NCBI GenBank assembly: GCA_020698575.1
Contig: CM036243.1
Coordinates: forward strand, 31,808,903-31,872,902
From: Bostrychus sinensis
Lineage: Eukaryota > Chordata > Actinopteri > Gobiiformes > Eleotridae
Length of the DNA stretch: 64,000 bases
Direction of reading: 5' to 3'
Shown: piece by piece, positions 11,375-22,849 of the stretch
Layout of the letters: every line of letters starts with the position of its first letter
How positions within the stretch are numbered: the stretch's first letter is position 1
Notes under the pieces: generated by a model
The model's input: the letters and a program-made list of their open reading frames with translations, nothing else
Databases searched by the model: none
What the model was told of the DNA's origin: nothing
Made by a program: the position numbers and the translations under genes

Positions 11375-12234
11375 TAGCCAAAACTAAAATGGTATTTATA
11401 TTGTATTTATGTATTTATGTATTTGATAGGGACAGTGCACATTAATGAACAACTATTCAGACAACAATAGATGTAAATATGTCGGATTATAGCAACAATG
11501 TTAACACAAAAACATGATAAGACACAGCACGGGACAATAAGAGCACATCACAAGACTGAACATTAGGCTAAAAGTCAATGGTTAAAAGACTGGTTTGCTT
11601 TCAACCACTGCTTGAGATAAGTTTTGAAGGTATTCAGTGACGTATTGCAGGCGCCAAGTCGAAACCTTTTCCTAATTTAGCTTTAAATTAAGGCCTTCCC
11701 ATTTAGAAAACACTTGTAACATTATAAATATTTGAATAAGGCGAGATGAGCCCTTTAAGGATACCTCGGACAGAGCCAGGCTTCGTGCATTACTTCTCCC
11801 TTCCTTCCCTTCCTTCAATTAAGCCGGCCCACTTTATAAGCTCATTTGATTCTGAAATGTAAGGACAAACGATCTCGTGCCCAAAGAAGAACTAATTTAG
11901 CCGCAACACGCGCTGCCATACACACTGCTTTCTGAATATTTTATGAAACCATACGTCATCATAATCATCATCACATACACACAGCTAATGATATAAGCAT
12001 CATCTCCCATAGAGGTTAATGGAGTATTGATTTTGGCATCCAGGCCATTGGCAAGCACATGAGGGCATAAAGCTTGAAGTTATCCTTAATCCTCGACGTG
12101 GCTGTGTTTATTACATATTTCCCAGAGCATGACTTTTCTGTTTTTTTTTTACTTTTTATCTATTGCCATGTGTGAAAAACATATGTGGAGATGAATATTT
12201 CTCATGCACACACACACACAGAAAAAAAAAAGGT
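11375..12234. other. intronic sequence, nothing recognisable
   Basis: AT-rich non-coding sequence with a short (TATTTATG)n stretch near 11400. No repeat family or exon recognised. Confidence 0.35.
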
Positions 12235-12665
12235 CGGGGACATCTGGACGGACACCGGAGACTTTGATTAACATGCGCGGATCCAGTGAGGTTATAGCGC
12301 CCGGAGTTTGTCTTGTACATCATCCCGACAGTGCCTTCCTGTGGTTAAAGATTGCCGAATTGTCCCCTGTAATTGCAGATGACAAGCCGGCGGTTTCAAT
12401 TTCCAGCGAAAGCATAGGATGGATTGGTGTGAAACGGAAACCTCGCGCGTAATAAATGACTCATGTGTATTTAATATTCCAGGCCAATTCCTTCGGCGTC
12501 TGCTCGGAGCGGCTCTCGCGTTGCATCTTCAATCAATAAAAGTGCAATGCGCTAATTTAGCACGCCGCTACGACTATAGGAGTAATTAGTCCGTTCTCTG
12601 CTCCTCCGGCTTGTTACTGCTGCACGAAATTGGAAATAATAAAGGCAATTTTCCTTCATAAAACT
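12235..12665. promoter_or_regulatory. candidate conserved non-coding element
   Basis: Unlike its surroundings this block is of high complexity and free of simple repeats. It has many regulatory-type words: GTAATTAG (homeodomain core), TGACTCAT (AP-1, near 12458), several AATTAG/AATTT cores and clustered CpGs. No open frame or splice pattern is convincing. Such blocks in large introns of developmental genes are often enhancers. This is inference from texture only. Confidence 0.3.
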
Positions 12666-12799
12666 AGGTTAAAGCTTCATTACTAGTTTGGATCATAGAC
12701 AAAGCATGATGAAAAATACTTCCTTATACTATTCTTTAAGCTTAGGTCTTCCTTACAAACCCATGTCCACGCCTACAGCGAAGCACTGCAACTATAAGA

Positions 12800-12920
12800 C
12801 AATAAAGTTTAATAAAAATAAAATAAAATAAAAATAAACCAAAGTAAAATAAAATAAACCAAAATAAAATAAAATAGAATAAACCAAAATAAAATAAAAA
12901 ATAAAATAAAATAAAGTCCC
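12800..12920. repeat. (AAAAT)n/(ATAAACC) low-complexity run
   Basis: Repeats of AAATA and ATAAACCAAA. The phenylalanine-rich minus-strand ORF through it is an artefact. Confidence 0.9.
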
Positions 12921-13126
12921 TTTGCTCCTGGGGTTTCCATATATTTTCCTTTTTTTTTTTCAAAAATCAGACAGCGTTCAATGGTTGGTAATCAAAACAG
13001 AGTTAAAAAACAAAGTGTACATTATTTTATTGTATTTGAGAGAAATTTTCAATCACCAAACAGCACATTGTGATAGGAATATTCTGTGAAAAAAGCAAGA
13101 CCCTAATGGGCTTTATTACAAGCTCT

Positions 13127-13373
13127 CATTGTCAAAGGGTCGGGGCCCCCTTAAATTTCCGAAATTCCCATGTGGACCCCCAAATATAGAACTTCCCTCT
13201 GTTCCAAAGACCATGCCATGTTTTTCACCATAGATTTCTGTACAAACTTTACAAAAAAAACCAAAAACAACAAACAAACAGAACTGTACTTATTTTCAAC
13301 CTCAATTTTGCTTTATGTTCTTCATAAAGACTCTGTGGGCTGCAGTACCCCACTGTGGAAACCACTGCTCTAC
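13127..13373 (-). mobile_element. hAT-type non-autonomous element, reverse orientation
   Basis: Begins TGTCAAAGGGTCGGGGCCCCC and ends GTACCCCACTGTGGAAACCACTG, the reversed form of the family with an intact copy at 36941-37211. The target duplication is not clear. Confidence 0.55.
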
Positions 13374-14308
13374 ACAACTTGTCATTTGTAATTCTTATCT
13401 ATGTACTTTTACCTTGTCTTTTTTTCTGTAAAGCACTTTGAATATTGTTCTGTACAAATAACCTTGCCTTGCCTAAGTCTTTGTCCAGTCAAAAACGTGG
13501 AAAATACAACTTGTCTTGGCTTTTACTCACTACCATTTGTCAGGAGTTTTATAGACTTTCAAATCAAGAATCCTTATGTTGGACCAAAATACAAGGCTTG
13601 TTTTATTCATACTTATTTCATTCATTTATTTCATACAAGGTTTAGTCAATTCTTGAGTTCTGCAGCCTTATTTTCTGCTCTGTCATTGATCAACCATACA
13701 GGCTGTGTTGTCCTGACATAAGCCCAATAAAATGCTTCAAAACTTCCTATCTTCAGTGAGCATGAGGGGTGGCCTGAAAGTGAAGAGCAAGTACAGCATC
13801 TTTTGTTTTTGCTGAACATCTCTATCCCAGTCGGCAGAGCGTCCCACACAGACCCAGCCTCACTTCCAGTCCATCAGACCCCAGCAGTTTATCAGAAACA
13901 CCACTGTTGCACGCCACCTCTGCTCACATTTAACACACTGCTCTCACATCTAGTCCAAGTCTGTCCCACAGGGTTGGAGCTGAAAACTCCGGTCCACTTG
14001 CTCCGCTCACAGACACAGCCTTCGGACTCTCATCTCTCCTGGTGCTCCACTCAAAATCCACCTTCTGAGGCAGTTTCCGCAACATCCAGAGCTCTGCGGC
14101 AATCCCCGACATGAAGAGACAGAGACTGGCACTGCAGGCTTCAGGCGGTGACAGCTCACACTGCACATGCTTCTAACACTTCTAAATAAATGCTAAAATG
14201 CCCAGATAAGGTATAGTCTCACATAGTTTTCAAGAAACATATGTGTTTTTGAAATCTTTGAAATTTTCTTGATAGCAATTTGCATTTGATTGAGGAAGCA
14301 AATTTTCC
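13374..14308. other. unrecognised intronic sequence with overlapping ORFs
   Basis: The GC-richer part at 13800-14166 is open on both strands (103 codons plus, 78 codons minus) but matches no protein I recognise. It may be a relic of a retroelement or a pseudogene fragment. Confidence 0.3.
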
Positions 14309-14374
14309 AGTAACGCTTTAGAGTAACAACTATTAAGCAGTAACAAATAACATTATTTATTAATTCAATTCAAT

Positions 14375-14737
14375 TAGGGCTGCAACTAACGATTATTTTG
14401 ACAATTGATTAATCTGTTGATTACTTTTTTGATTAATCGGCTAGAGAAGCGCAAGTAAAATGGTTAAAAACTTGAGGTGTTTTATAGTTTTTGTTAAAAA
14501 TTTGTGATAATGCTACCAAAAATCACTTAATTTTTTCAAAATGAAATCAGACAAAGCAACAAGCATGCTTCTTGAAGATGATTATATGGAGCATATATTC
14601 ATAAAATATCATCTATAATACATATATAATATTTTTAATCAAAAACACAAAATCTACATTGTTTTTAACTGTTTACTGCTCTATCTAGGTAAAAAAACAA
14701 AACAAAAAAAACCTCTCTCTTAGTTGTCGCAGCCCTT
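14375..14737. mobile_element. hAT-type MITE (TAGGGCTGCAACTAACGAT type)
   Basis: Left end TAGGGCTGCAACTAACGAT and right end GTTGTCGCAGCCCTT are inverted repeats. The flanks AATTCAAT (14367-14374) and AGTTCAAT (14738-14745) are an 8-bp duplication with one mismatch. This is a classic vertebrate hAT MITE. No ORF. Confidence 0.75.
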
Positions 14738-15150
14738 AGTTCAATTTTATTTCTATAGCTCAGTATCACAACAACAGTCACCTTTCAAATGGCTTCACAA
14801 ACAGACAATCAACACAAACAATAACTACACTAAACTAAACAGAACCAGGACATCCCTGTCCTTAGACCCTCCTTCTCAGTAAGGAAAACTCCTAAAAAAA
14901 AAGAAAGAAAATCAGCTGTGGGGAAAAAAGAAGAAACTGGAAGATCCTCTCCCAGGACAGACAGGCTCTAAATGAGTCCAGGACTGTAAATAAAGTCCAT
15001 TAGCTCTTCTGTAGGATCATAGTTCAGGTCTGTAAGGATGCAGCAGGTGGGCCTCATCCAGACAGGGGAGTGAGGGTGAGGTAGGGGTCTGGGAAGTTCA
15101 TAGGAGGTGAGGTTAAGGGCCCACAGGTCGGGACAGAAGCAATGAACAAT
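14738..15150 (+). repeat. dispersed teleost repeat (CAGTATCACAACAACAG type), copy 1
   Basis: Shares TTTATTTCTATAGCTCAGTA, CAGTATCACAACAACAG, CTTAGACCCTCCTTCTC and AAGGAAAACTCCTAAAAA with 59318-59715. It continues into GTGGGCCTCATCCAGACAG. Likely the tail of a non-LTR retrotransposon. Confidence 0.6.
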
Positions 15151-15344
15151 AATGTAATAAAGAAACAGTTTACAGATCCTGAATTACCACTGACCTCCTA
15201 TAATTTTGCACAGATTTACATGAGCTTATTAAAGAACAATGTTTATAACTTGAAGTACTGCTTTGTAAATAATCACTGACCAATTACTAATCTTAAATAC
15301 TTAATTAAAGCTCAATAGTGTGAGTTATTCTAAAGTTTTACAGA

Positions 15345-15557
15345 TTTTTCTTGTCCGGAGTCACCACAGAGAACCAGTTGCACGGTGACTTGGCAAGTTT
15401 TTTATGGCAGATGCCCTTCCATTTACAACCAACCACATAGTGGAGGAGGCAACGTGCCTGAAGTGTCTTGCCTAAGGGCACAATGACAGTATGAGCTTTG
15501 AGTGAGGTTTTGAACCGCCGACCCTCCGGTTAATGGGCACCAATGTCGCCCCTTAAT
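15345..15557 (-). repeat. tRNA-like SINE-type repeat, reverse orientation
   Basis: Contains in reverse the order seen at 45060-45255: a B-box-like GGTTCAAAACC, the CAAGACACTTC motif (here AAGTGTCTTGCC), GGAAGGGCATC (here GATGCCCTTCC) and a 3' TGGTGACTCCGG-like end. Copies recur at 30395, 42975, 45060 and 49325. Confidence 0.55.
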
Positions 15558-15924
15558 TAAGGAAGTAAATAAAGATCTTTTTTGATAAAGGGGATTCAAT
15601 TTTGAGGTCGTACATCTTTTTTTTATCCACCAATCCCAATCCCAATCCAAAGAAAAGCTCTCAAACTTTTTTTCCTTTAATTAAAAAAAAAAGAAAGTAA
15701 ACAACAAACTACAAAATACATGACATCAGCCCAAAGAAAAAACATTAAAAACATTACAAAAACTTGAACTGGGTAAAATTTCTAAAGTATTATTTTAAAA
15801 CAAGTTTATAAATGTAGTTAATTTAGATTTTCTTCCATGTAATTATTATTTTAAGTACTTAATATTTTCATTGACTAATTGTCTTTTTATATTAAATGTG
15901 TATGCTTTATTTGTTCTTATGGAC

Positions 15925-16013
15925 CAAAACTGAAATAGGAGGACAGCCTCTGGGGCCCGCCTGCAGTACCTTTGCGTACCCCAAGGGGGTCCCAGACCCC
16001 ACTTTGAGAACCC
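15925..16013 (-). mobile_element. hAT-type element terminus, reverse orientation
   Basis: GCCTGCAGTACCTTTGCGTAC followed by GACCCCACTTTGAGAACCCA is the reversed end of the 36941-37211 family. The other end is not identified. Confidence 0.6.
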
Positions 16014-16395
16014 ATGACATAAAGTAATGTATGTCAAACGTCTTCTGTTACTTTGACTTTGCAGAGAACGCATTGGATTAGGTGTCTGTCGCCCCCTGCT
16101 GGCTACAGGTGAGTACTGGTACAGAGCATAACATAGCTATTTAGCACGGCTATTAGCAACATGATGCTAACAGATAGATAAGTGAGCTCACTGCTGCATA
16201 GTGACAGCAGTTTAAGAGCGGAAAATGATCAGAATGAGTCCAATGATGGTGTATGGGCTTTAGAAACGCACAGGAGCACTTCCTGGTTTCACGAGTTTAC
16301 ACAGAGCCGTGAAGCCAAACTTTTGGATGGACTGAGCACAGAGGATTACTCAACTGTGAATGAAAATACTACTCCAGGTCTGTTTTTGAGGAGGA
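16014..16395 (+). repeat. interspersed repeat family with CTCF-like motif, copy 2
   Basis: Parallels 1321-1675: CTTTGACTTTGCAGAGAACG, then GTCGCCCCCTGCTGGC, then ATGATCAGAATGAGTC and GCACAGGAGCACTTCCTGG. The CTCF-like core is at 16091-16103. Confidence 0.7.
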
Positions 16396-16583
16396 AGTAA
16401 CATTACAACATCATTAGAAGCTTAAAAAAGTCAATTTCGCGTAATAGGAGACCTTTAGGAAAGCATTGTCTATTGGGCTATGTAATTATATTCATATTGA
16501 TGTCGGATTAATGGGCCTTCCCAGGAGCAGCGGCTCACCATAGACCTGTGTTTTTGTAAAGAAATCACCCATTTTATTAAATA

Positions 16584-17007
16584 CAGTTGCACTCAGAAAT
16601 GTTCAACCTCCTCACCTCAAAAGACAATGAAAGATAAAGAGAAAAAATGACAGAAGCTATCTGTTGTTACAAATCGGAGTGATTTGAAGTCCAAATGAAA
16701 AATGTGACTCTTTAGCACAGGTCCATGGGCAGTATTAGCTTCTTCATGTTGTGGAGCATCCTTTACCTTTTATAACTTCTACAACAACCTTCTTACGCCT
16801 CTCGACTCAACTCTTTCTTTATGCAAAAGCCTCCAACTCAGTGATGTTTGATGGCCTCCGTGCTGCAGCCGCCTTCTTTAAATCCCAACTAAGATTTTCA
16901 GTGGGATTTAAATCTGTGAAGACTGAGAAGGCCACTCTAGGACGTCCCAGGATCTTTATATTTTCTTAGAAATTCTTTGGCGGGTTGAATATTTCTGATT
17001 GCAACTC
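16584..17007. mobile_element. non-autonomous Tc1/mariner element, 424 bp
   Basis: Left end CAGTTGCACTCAGAAATGTT and right end ATATTTCTGATTGCAACTC are inverted repeats, flanked by TA at 16582-16583 and 17008-17009, the target site of the Tc1/mariner superfamily. The interior has GTGAAGACTGAGAAGGCCAC. No transposase is recognisable. Confidence 0.75.
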
Positions 17008-17009
17008 TA

Positions 17010-17850
17010 TGTTAATGATTAAAAGGACATTACTTGTTTTTATTTACATTGAAAAACTGACTATACCACCATCTTGTGTACATTTTTCTGTTATTTTGCT
17101 GTCCTGTAACGCGTAAACATCCTGTAAAATTACATAATGTTGCTTTAATAGAAATTTCCTTGGTTGGTTTGCTATTTTATTGGCCACATTTCCCCAATGC
17201 AAAGAAATAATGACATTTTCTAGCTTCTAAATCACTATCTTTTTCTATATGCTCCCTTGGTCTAACCTTGGGTGACTGCAGCCTACATCAGAGTCTCAGA
17301 AATAATTTTGCCGACTTCTGCAGCACATTTTTCTCCAGAGCAGCGTTAACCAATGACCTCGATATGTTTTACCTTGAGTTCTTTAGACGATCGCTGTGAC
17401 CTCTATGTATTGAGCTCAAGCGGTAAACTTTCGCGCCAATGCTGCGACGGCTGCTGAACCGCGAGTCCTCAGCTTGCTCTGCTAATCCAACTTTGAGTTC
17501 GTCTTTGATAACATCCCTGTAATATTTCTTCAATGCCTTTGCAGTCATCTATATTTCAGGAGCGAGCAAAAATGAGGAGATGCAACTAGGTCATGTAATT
17601 TGTAACAGAGGAGGATGTATCGGCTAAGGTTAGAGAAATAGTGCAGGGATTAATAGAAAAATCCACATAATATGAGAAAACATCACTATATACAACCTTC
17701 CACTAAAATTGAATTATTATTTTAACTATTTTTTTAGCTTAAAAGTACCCAATATCATACAGCGATAATATTCTGTGAACATGTATTGTTAGCTTTAAAA
17801 TCTCTTTAAAGCTTTGTTCTTACAGAGTAAAGTCTTTTGAATGGAGAAGT
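17010..17850. other. high-complexity intronic block, no gene seen
   Basis: The part 17260-17600 lacks simple repeats and has mixed composition with scattered CpG. It could be a conserved non-coding element. No exon is supported. Confidence 0.25.
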
Positions 17851-17854
17851 TGAA

Positions 17855-17990
17855 TAGTTGGGGGGTCCGCGTGGGATTTTTGTAAATTTAAGGGGGCCGT
17901 GACAGTCTTGACTTTGGGAATGGCTGCTTTAAGTTATAAAATGTGAAATATTAATGCAAAGATGTCCAAAACTATTTCAAAAAAGCCTGA
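17855..17990. repeat. fragments of two repeat families side by side
   Basis: 17855-17930 (GGGGGTCCGCGTGGGATTTT to CTTGACTTTGGGAATGGC) is one end of the 36941 hAT family. 17935-17990 (AAAACTATTTCAAAAAAGCC) is the end of the CTCF-motif family in reverse orientation. Confidence 0.6.
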
Positions 17991-18229
17991 AAAAAAGTAT
18001 AATATAGGCGCATTAACAAATAGCAATCTCCACAAGAGAATCCATTGACTCCCTGTTGTTTCTATGGTGAAAAAATAAAAATTCTTTGCATGTTTATAAG
18101 CAGTTTCAAAGCAGTAACAAGAGAGAACAGCATAGCGAAAATGTATCTTGTCCCGTCACTTGTAAAGCCAAAAGTTCAGTCAGAGGTTTGTACTAAATCT
18201 GGGTTAAATTATCCAGACAGAGATTTATG

Positions 18230-18820
18230 TGTGGAGATTTTTGGGCACATTCAGGAGCAGCCTTAGTGAGAATTTAGCCTCTGCTTCCCTTGGGACACAG
18301 CAGAGGCGACAGAAAGATTTAGCTTCACTGGGCGCTCGCTCTGCTTTTCTTCCCCCTGCATCTTTCCAGCAGAGCGGCCATTGGAGCACCAGTGTATTTG
18401 CGGGTGCCCCCCTGCTGTCCGCCACAATATAGACTCCATAGACCTCTGATAGAAAAGAGGGGGGAGGTGTGTGCGTGTGTGTGCGCCGCCATTTAAAGCG
18501 TCCCATGTTTAACCCATGTGTGTCGGTGTGATAGGGCTCCCGAAAGCGCTTTTTATTCCGTTGTATGGGACCCCAACCGGGCAAGTTCACAACCTCGGAG
18601 AGAAAGATGGAAATGAAAAGAGTTTGGAGAAGGTGGAAAGAGAGGCAGGCGAGTGGCTTAAACAAGCGGAGAGAAGAATTAAAAGGAGGAAAGAGCAATG
18701 AGCCAAGAATTCAACCCCACAAAACGGAATAAGAGCAAAAATAGGCATTAGCTTAATCCGTTTTTCTTCTTTTTTTTTTTCCAAAGTCGATGGGGCGATA
18801 ACAGCGTCTGTGTGAGCCAC
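18230..18820. other. GC-richer intronic block, unrecognised
   Basis: Contains GTGTGTGCGTGTGTGTGCGCC and a CCGCCATTT word (18485). ORFs on both strands of up to 157 codons run through it but show no known domain. No splice pattern can be assigned. Confidence 0.25.
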
Positions 18821-18884
18821 CAGAGTGTTGTTTATGTGCTATTTTAAATCTAAATATTAGGGATTACCAAATGCAAAAGGCGTC

Positions 18885-19765
18885 TTCTGCAGTTCAAGTC
18901 CTGATTTGGTAAAATTTAGAGTGAGATTTAGTCCTGCTTTAGTTGGAGTTTTGGTTTTTAATCCTGGTTTAGACCTGGTTTGGTTTTGGATTAGTCCTGT
19001 TTTCGTTGGGGCTAGTCCTGGTTTGTTCCTGCTGCAGCTTAGTTCTGGTTTAGGCCTTTAGACCTGGTTTAGTCCTAGTTTTGGTGAGGATTTGACCTGA
19101 TTTAGTCCTGTTTTAGACCCTTAGACCTGGTTTAGTCCTAGTTTTGGTGAGGTTTTGACCTGATTTAGTCCTGTTTTAGACCCTTAGACCTGGTTTAATC
19201 CTAGTTTTGGTGAGGTTTTGACCTGATTTAGTCCTGTTTTAGACCCTTAGACCTGGTTTAATCCTAGTTTTGGTGAGGTTTTGACCTGATTTAGTCCTGT
19301 TTTAGACCCTTAGACCTGGTTTGATTTTGGATTAGTCCTGCTTTCGTTGGGGCTAGTCCTGGGGTAGTCCTGGTTTGTTCCAACTGCAGTTTAGTCCTGG
19401 TTTAGACCTTTAGACCTGGTTTAGTCCTCAGTTTTTTGTGTGGTTTTGACCTGGTTTAGATCTTTAGACCTGTTTTAATCCTAGTTTTGGTGAGGTTTTA
19501 ACCTGAATAAGTCCTGTTTTAGATCTTTAGACCTGGTTTAGTCCTAGTTTTGGTGTGGTTTTGATGTAGTTGTTACCTGGTTTAGACCTTTAGGCCTGGT
19601 TTAATCCTATTTTTGGTGAGGTTTTGACCTATTATAAGTCCTAGTTTAGACATTTAGGCCTAGTTTAGACCTAGTTTTGGTGTGATTTTGACCTGGTTTA
19701 GTCCTTGTTCTGCCTTGGTTAGACCATGGTGTAGTTTTGGTTATCCTCCTAGTTTAGTCCTATTT
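18885..19765 (+). repeat. GGTTTAGTCCTG minisatellite with 63-bp higher-order repeat
   Basis: The whole interval is made of 10-14 base variants of GGTTTAGTCCTGGTTTAGAC. Between about 19061 and 19375 a higher-order unit appears: GACCTGGTTT recurs at 19061, 19124, 19187, 19250 and 19313, exactly 63 bp apart, with near-identical content. Confidence 0.9.
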
Positions 19766-20039
19766 TGTTTTTGTTTTTTTTTGTGATCAGTTCTTTATTA
19801 TGTTTTTTATATATAAAACAGAATAAATTAACAAACCAATTTACTTAACTAACCCCCCAAATTAAATTAGAAACATAAAAATAAGCACACATCTCACTTT
19901 CCTTTTTCTAATTTATGATATTCTTTTTTTATTTTCTTTTTTGCGGCTGTTTTGTTGCGTAAGCAGACGTAGCAAGTATCAGAATATACAGTATGTTCAA
20001 TTTAATTCAAATTTATTTTTGAGCAAAAGTACTTTCAAT

Positions 20040-20215
20040 TATATTTTGTTCAATTTTATTCCTGTTTTAGTCCTGGAGGATGAACCACTCCTGAGTCCCA
20101 GTTTAAGCACATTTTAATCTTCAATTTTAATAATTCAGACCTGGATCAATACCTTTTATACCTGATTTAGTGTAGATTTAGTCCAGCTTTGGGCCTGGTT
20201 TATTCCCAGTTTTGT
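20040..20215 (+). repeat. short degenerate GGTTTAGTCC array
   Basis: Scattered CCTGTTTTAGTCCTGG, CCTGATTTAGTG and CCTGGTTTATTCCC words show a small decayed member of the same minisatellite family. Confidence 0.6.
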
Positions 20216-20229
20216 CATTTAAAGGCAGC

Positions 20230-21579
20230 ACATTGAAAGTCAAATATTTTCTGAGATGGTGCTGGATATAAAAACTGTTTTGGTGCAGTCCTCCACAACA
20301 GACCCAAATTCAAATGTGGCCCTCAGAAAAGAAAAAAAAAAAACTGTCTTGAGGTCTTCACAAAAGGCCCAGGCTTTAAACCCAAAAGACAGACATCAAA
20401 AATATGCATTAATTTAATCTTTCTTTCAGTTTGTGCACATTCATAACACAGTCTATGTGTGTGTGTGTGAGAGAGACAGAAAAACCGACCCGCAGAGAGA
20501 GTTCGGACATTTCAGCCTCCCCGGTCAGACTACAAAATAACAGTAATCACGTTGACCAGCGCTCCCTGTGGTGTGTATGTGCGTACGCGTCCCGTCAACC
20601 TTCCCGGTCCAACCCTTTCTAAATAACAGTGATTACGGCGATCATACAAAAGGTGGGGGTGGACTAAACCATTCAGGAGAAATGACGGCGACCTGCTGCT
20701 TTTTACCCACCTGTGGTTTGGGAATAACTTACAACAATGGGTTTCTTTTTTTAACGCCAGCCAGGTCTGGTCCAAAGTTATAATAGGAATAAATGTGTAA
20801 GAATTAAGATCATAAAAAGGTGTAATGGTTGAATAATTGTCCCTGTAAAAGAATATTTTAGGACAATAGCAACTTTGTGAAACCAGAGGTGGGTAGTAAT
20901 GAGTTACATTTACTTAAAGGGGGTATATTATGCTTTTATTTATATTTTTGGTCACCTCTAGAACAGCATTTTACATTTTACGACCTTTAAAGAACGTTTT
21001 TAATAAGTACTGTACTGCTGCAATAAAGAAACAGGTGAAGAGACCAGCAGAGGGCAGCAGAGTGTTGCACTCTGATAAACATATATTAAAAAAAAAAAAA
21101 AGAAAAAAAAAAAGAGCACTTCACTTCCTTAAACTTTTTGTAAGATGCCATTTTACTATAAAATTAAAAATGTCTGTGAGGAATCAAGTGGAAACAGAGC
21201 TGTACACTGTTTTATTTTGTTGTTTTTGTTATTTTTTTGTTTTTGTTTTTTTAGATTAAATGAATGAGAGCAGACTGGATGTAGAGGGCTTGTTGATTGG
21301 TCAGTGCTTCCTGGAGTGGGCGGGGCTTTGTGAATCTGAGCGTTTTGACAGTTTAAATTTAAAAGAATCCCTTTGGAAAAAGAATAAATAAACATAACTA
21401 ACAAAATAAAAACAACATAAATTATTAATGAAAATATAACAATATAAAGTTATTTAATTTTAATTTATTAATTTTATATTATTTTACTACATTTTTCATG
21501 TTACTTGTACTTGCTTGTTTTTCATAAGTTGCTTAGTATAAAAAAGGATTTTTTTTTTTTAATCAAATGATGAAATAAT
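20230..21579. other. intronic sequence; CTCF-like site at 21043-21058
   Basis: Contains an 80-bp-spaced imperfect direct duplication near 20521-20645 (AAATAACAGTAATCACG and AAATAACAGTGATTACG). The teleost repeat end GAGGTGGGTAGTAATGAG is at about 20886. ACCAGCAGAGGGCAGC at 21043-21058 is a good CTCF-like core. No gene is seen. Confidence 0.4.
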
Positions 21580-21900
21580 TCCAAGTACCCTCTGTAAAGT
21601 GCCTATGTACCCCTGTGTACGGTGGCCCTGAGGTGCAACATCAAAATTGTTTTGTCCACTAGAGAAATAAAAGCAAATTTAGATTCAATTGATTAAATTA
21701 CATTGAAAATAAGGCTGCCACAAAAAGAAAACCCTGCCTCATTTTTTCAGTTTTTTTATTTTATATTGAGGAGCATTTTTTCTTTTCTTTTTTTTTTTCA
21801 ATTTTAGAGGTGAAAAAAGAGTGGACAAAAACAATTTTGATGTTGCACTTCAGGGGCCACCGTATCTAGGGGTCCCTGTACCCCTGGTTGGGAAACACTG
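21580..21900. mobile_element. hAT-type foldback element
   Basis: GGTGCAACATCAAAATTGTT (about 21632) is mirrored by AACAATTTTGATGTTGCACT (about 21830), and the outer arms continue as GTACCCCTGTGTACGGTGGCC and its inverse. The right tip GGTTGGGAAACACTG is a typical hAT end. Arms are about 75 bp and would form a hairpin. The left tip is eroded. Confidence 0.7.
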
Positions 21901-21949
21901 ACGTAAGTTAATAAATTTGCTTTATACAGAAACAGCTTTATTACTGCTA

Positions 21950-21959
21950 TTTATTTATT

Positions 21960-22025
<66 letters not shown>

Positions 22026-22035
22026 ATTATTTTAT
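21950..22035. repeat. (TTTA)n/(ATT)n microsatellite
   Basis: A TTTA run passes into about 20 ATT trinucleotides. Confidence 0.95.
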
Positions 22036-22163
22036 TATTATATTTAAATGTAATATTCTCTGTCTATTTTTTTTTTTTTTTTTTTTTTTATGCTTTTAAT
22101 GCTAATGTCCTCCTTGAAAAGCAGACCATAAAATCACAGTAATGTGTACCGTATACCATCCGG

Positions 22164-22239
22164 CTGTCCCGCTCTGTCCCGCTCTGTCCCGCTCTGTCCC
22201 GCTCTGTCCCGCTCTGTCCCGCTCTGTCCCGCTCTGTCC
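22164..22239. repeat. 10-bp minisatellite (CCCGCTCTGT)n
   Basis: About 7.5 perfect copies of TGTCCCGCTC head to tail. Its perfection suggests a recent expansion. Confidence 0.95.
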
Positions 22240-22332
22240 TCTTTTATCTCCCGTTCAAATTGCATTGAGCTCGGGATCATGCGAACAAAACTAAACTTGT
22301 TAGCATAGCGTTTGTGTTTGTGTGTATTCCCC

Positions 22333-22540
22333 TGATGTGTGTGTGTGTGTCGTGCGTTGTGTGCGGAAGAGTTTGCTACAGGACCAGAGCCAGCAGCCCC
22401 AGTGTGTGTGTGTGTCTGTGTGTGTGTCTGTGTGTGTTTCTGTGTGTGTTTGTGTGTGTGAGAAGCGGCTGTGGCACAATGCGATTAGCTACAGACACAC
22501 ATATTTGCAGCACATGCACACACACACACACACACAGTCG
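22333..22540. repeat. (TG)n and (CA)n microsatellite cluster
   Basis: Interrupted TG runs at 22333-22350 and 22403-22460 and a CA run at 22516-22537. Short ORFs in this interval are artefacts. Confidence 0.9.
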
Positions 22541-22849
22541 CCACTAGTTGTTGGCTGGGATTAAATTTGGAATATATTTAACACCAGGAAAAAGTGTCAG
22601 TACAGAAAGGCCCCGGGTTCTTTCAAGTCGTCAGGAGGGAAGTGTGTTTGGGGAAGCTTCACGTGAGGACATAAAAGAGAAAAAAAGTTGAGCCTGTCCC
22701 TCTAAAAAGGTTTGTAAATAGTCTTCCGTCTTATCTTTAGTCACTCATAGTTTATAATAGCAAGTGTTGTTGGGATAATGCCTAAAAATTCAAAACTTAT
22801 TCCTGCTGTTTGATCCTGCTTTTGAAGTACCGCCTTTAAAGGACTAAAA

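Larger units (their letters stand above)
14309..15335. mobile_element. GGTAACAC-type MITE split by later insertions
   Basis: The left part GTAACGCTTTAGAGTAAC to GCAGTAACAAATAAC (14309-14360) and the right part AACAGTTTACAGATCCTG to GAGTTATTCTAAAGTTTTAC (about 15150-15335) together reconstruct one MITE, as seen by comparison with the copy at 54501. Two later insertions lie between them. Confidence 0.65.

Noticed and set aside
22314..22564. Cys/Val-rich ORFs
   Set aside because: They are products of TG/CA microsatellites.
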